Assembly: GCF_005434975.1 (NCBI RefSeq)
Contig: NZ_SKCJ01000002.1
Span: 620,001-684,000 of the forward strand
DNA length: 64,000 nucleotides
Origin: Parerythrobacter lutipelagi
GTDB lineage: Bacteria > Pseudomonadota > Alphaproteobacteria > Sphingomonadales > Sphingomonadaceae
Direction: 5' to 3'
Part shown: positions 62,178 through 64,000 of the stretch, piece by piece
Layout: each line of letters opens with the position of its first letter
Position numbering within the stretch: position 1 is the stretch's first letter
Program-made: the position numbers and the translations under genes
The notes under the pieces: model-generated
Told to the model about the DNA's origin: nothing
Databases searched by the model: none
What the model saw: the letters and a program-made list of their open reading frames with translations, nothing else

Positions 62178-64000
62178 ATGCCCCCGATATTGAAGACCAC
62201 ACTTGGAGCAGCCGTGCTGGCCTTTGCTGCGGTTCCCGTAAGCGCACAGGCGCAGTTCGCCGAGCAAGGCAGCGATCTTGCGATGGAGTTTCCTGCCGAC
62301 CGGCAGGACCGGCGGGTGTTGCCGAACGGCGCGGAATATTTCGGCTTTTCCGGGACAGTGACCAACAAGGGAAAGGCAGATGTCGCAGTGCCGGATGTGC
62401 GCATCGTGCTGCGTGACGATCAGGAGCGGGTGGTCTACCAGATGGACTTCGTGCCACAAAAGCGCAGCCTCGCGCCCGGCGAGACGTTATCGATCCGGGA
62501 TGGCATCACCGATGTCCCGGCAAGCAGCAGGTTCGCGGACTTCGGCTGGGCAACAGCGAGCAAGACAAACAATGGCAAGGCTGTCGGTATGAGCGAGACA
62601 CAGGACCTGACCTTTGAACGTGTTTTCGCCTCGCCGTCGCTCGACGGGCCGAGCCCGCGGCAGGCGAAGCTATCGCCGGATGGTCGTTTCCTGACGCTGC
62701 TGCGCAACCGCGATGATGACCGCGAACGCTATGATTTGTGGGCGTTCGACCGCGAGCAGGGCGACTGGCGCATGCTGGTCGACAGCGAGAGCCTGAGCAG
62801 CGGGCGCGAATTGTCCGAGGACGAGAAGATGCAGCGCGAACGCGCCCGCGTCGGCAATCTCAAGGGCATCATCAACTACGAATGGACCGCCGATGGTCAG
62901 GGTATACTCGTCCCGCTCGATGGGGACCTCTATCTCGCCGGTCTCGATAGGCAGGCCACGCGGCTGACCGATACCGAGGAAAGCGAACTCAACCCGAAGC
63001 TGAGCAGCGAAAGCAATTTCGTCTCGTTCGTGCGCGACCGGCAGTTGTGGGTCGGGAAAATCGGCGAAGAAGCGCAGCCGGTCACGCCGAAAGAGGGCGA
63101 CACGATCCGCTGGGGCGAAGCCGAATTTGTCGCGCAAGAGGAAATGGGCCGCCTGACCGGCTATTGGTGGAACCCCGACGACACCCGCATCGCGGTACAG
63201 CGCACCGACGAAAGCCCGGTCGGCATCGTCACCCGCGCCGCCATTGGCGCGACCGGGACCAAGGTGTTCGACCAGCGCTACCCGGTGGCGGGCAGCGCCA
63301 ACGCCATAGTCGAGCTGTTCGTGATGGACCCGGACGGCGGCGACAAGGTGAAGGTCGATCTTACGGCGGGCATGGACCCCGAATATTACGATGTTTCCCA
63401 GCCGCATGACATCTATCTCGCTCGCGTCGATTGGGCGCCCGACGGCAGGCTGTTTGTCCAGCGCCAGAACCGCGAGCAGACCGTGCTCGACCTGCTGGAG
63501 GTCGATCCGGCGACGGGCGAAAGCAACATTCTGCTGATCGAGTATGCTGCGTCCGAGAATTACTGGGTCAACCTGTCGGACGACTACAAATTCCTCAAAG
63601 ACGGATCATTTCTGTGGTGGAGCGAGCGTGACGGCTTTGCGCATCTCTATCGCAGCTTCCAGGGGATGCGTTTCACGGCAGACGACAATGTCGATCCTGC
63701 AAAAGTCGGAACACGGCTGCCGATTGTTCCCACGACACAGCAACTCACGTCCGGCAACTGGGTCGTCACCAAGCTGGTCGGGGTCGACCAGGATGCGGGC
63801 CGCGTGTTCTACACCGGTACCAGCGCGCAGGATCCGCTCGAGCAGCACGTCTATTCGGCTGCGCTGGATGGATCGGTGTCACCGATACGCCTCACAGAGA
63901 CGGGCTTCACTCACTCCGCCAGCATGGACAAGGGCGGCAAGACGCTGCTCATCACGCGTTCGAGTCACAGCCAGCCGACGCAAAGCTATCTTGCTGACCA
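62178..64000 (+). CDS. S9 family (DPP IV-type) peptidase with extra N-terminal domain, 3' truncated by window edge
   Basis: A continuous frame of 607 codons runs off the window. Residues 1-24 are a signal peptide (KTTLGAAVLAFAAVPVSAQAQ). Residues ~25-125 form a small beta domain (FGFSGTVTNKGKADVAVP; QMDFVPQKRSLAPGETL) resembling DUF3426/FxLYD periplasmic domains. From M138 the sequence is a normal S9B dipeptidyl-peptidase N-terminal propeller: TFERVFASPSLDGPSPR, KLSPDGRFLTLLRNR, YDLWAFDRE, LTGYWWNPDDTRIAVQRTDE, YPVAGSANAIVELFV and LDLLEVDPATGESN. The catalytic Ser domain lies beyond the window. Usual homologues start with their own signal just before TFERVF, so the fusion is odd. Specificity for X-Pro dipeptides is inferred. 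Confidence 0.88.
   Translation, partial: MPPILKTTLGAAVLAFAAVPVSAQAQFAEQGSDLAMEFPADRQDRRVLPNGAEYFGFSGTVTNKGKADVAVPDVRIVLRDDQERVVYQMDFVPQKRSLAPGETLSIRDGITDVPASSRFADFGWATASKTNNGKAVGMSETQDLTFERVFASPSLDGPSPRQAKLSPDGRFLTLLRNRDDDRERYDLWAFDREQGDWRMLVDSESLSSGRELSEDEKMQRERARVGNLKGIINYEWTADGQGILVPLDGDLYLAGLDRQATRLTDTEESELNPKLSSESNFVSFVRDRQLWVGKIGEEAQPVTPKEGDTIRWGEAEFVAQEEMGRLTGYWWNPDDTRIAVQRTDESPVGIVTRAAIGATGTKVFDQRYPVAGSANAIVELFVMDPDGGDKVKVDLTAGMDPEYYDVSQPHDIYLARVDWAPDGRLFVQRQNREQTVLDLLEVDPATGESNILLIEYAASENYWVNLSDDYKFLKDGSFLWWSERDGFAHLYRSFQGMRFTADDNVDPAKVGTRLPIVPTTQQLTSGNWVVTKLVGVDQDAGRVFYTGTSAQDPLEQHVYSAALDGSVSPIRLTETGFTHSASMDKGGKTLLITRSSHSQPTQSYLAD

Overview
The window is ordinary chromosome of a GC-rich alphaproteobacterium. 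The best fit is Sphingomonadales, probably an Erythrobacteraceae-type organism. Indicators are a CpdR homologue, a SapC-family protein, a TIGR02300 protein, a CP4-like class II EPSP synthase, an ATP synthase Fo operon with separate b and b' genes, the order trpF-trpB-trpA-accD-folC, and a promoter fitting the alphaproteobacterial general-stress sigma factor EcfG (GGAAN-N16-CGTT). This placement is inferred from protein families, not from rRNA.

Layout. 1-8.9 kb: recA 3' end, a methyltransferase, alaS, a small hydrophilic protein, a Kef-type antiporter, and a GNAT-nitrilase fusion coupled to an HExxH protein. 8.9-16.8 kb: icd, tRNA-Val(GAC), cpdR, an N-formylglutamate amidohydrolase-like gene, a SapC-family gene, a GlcD-type flavoprotein, a secreted protein and a DEAD-box helicase. 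17.0-18.6 kb: an AT-richer TIR/TolB-like/TPR gene whose 5' end looks frameshifted. 18.8-28.8 kb: uvrD, rsmD, an RluB-like gene, a stress-type four-helix protein, a Rieske oxygenase, an AmpG-like transporter, folC and accD. 28.8-33.5 kb: the trp genes, broken up by inserted DNA. 33.6-41.9 kb: envelope and hypothetical proteins, pyrF, purB, a transglutaminase/TPR protein and radC. 41.9-48.7 kb: a ydbH-ynbE-ydbL trio and the ATP synthase Fo operon. 48.7-55.6 kb: quinone oxidoreductase, gloB, rpsA, cmk, small membrane proteins, a DUF411 protein and aroA. 55.7-62.0 kb: a TIGR02300 gene, tRNA-Ala(GGC) and the ffh-rpsP-rimM-...-trmD-rplS translation cluster. 62.2 kb to the end: an S9 (DPP IV-type) peptidase carrying an extra N-terminal domain and running off the window.

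The most unusual part is the trp locus. Between trpB and trpA lies about 1.3 kb of lower-GC DNA. It holds a DUF559 endonuclease-like gene bracketed by inverted copies of a GA/CT-rich palindrome. Next to it is a small ORF that is a chimera of the first ~15 codons of trpA and a C-terminal piece of trpB, followed by a membrane protein whose stop codon abuts the trpA start. An outer-membrane-type gene on the opposite strand separates trpF from trpB. The second accessory signal is the TIR gene: adding one base restores a normal N-terminus with a TTG start and a well-placed Shine-Dalgarno.

Apart from these, the content is housekeeping: translation, SRP targeting, DNA repair, amino-acid and nucleotide synthesis, energy conservation and envelope maintenance. 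No CRISPR array, prophage, transposase, rRNA operon or replication origin is visible.
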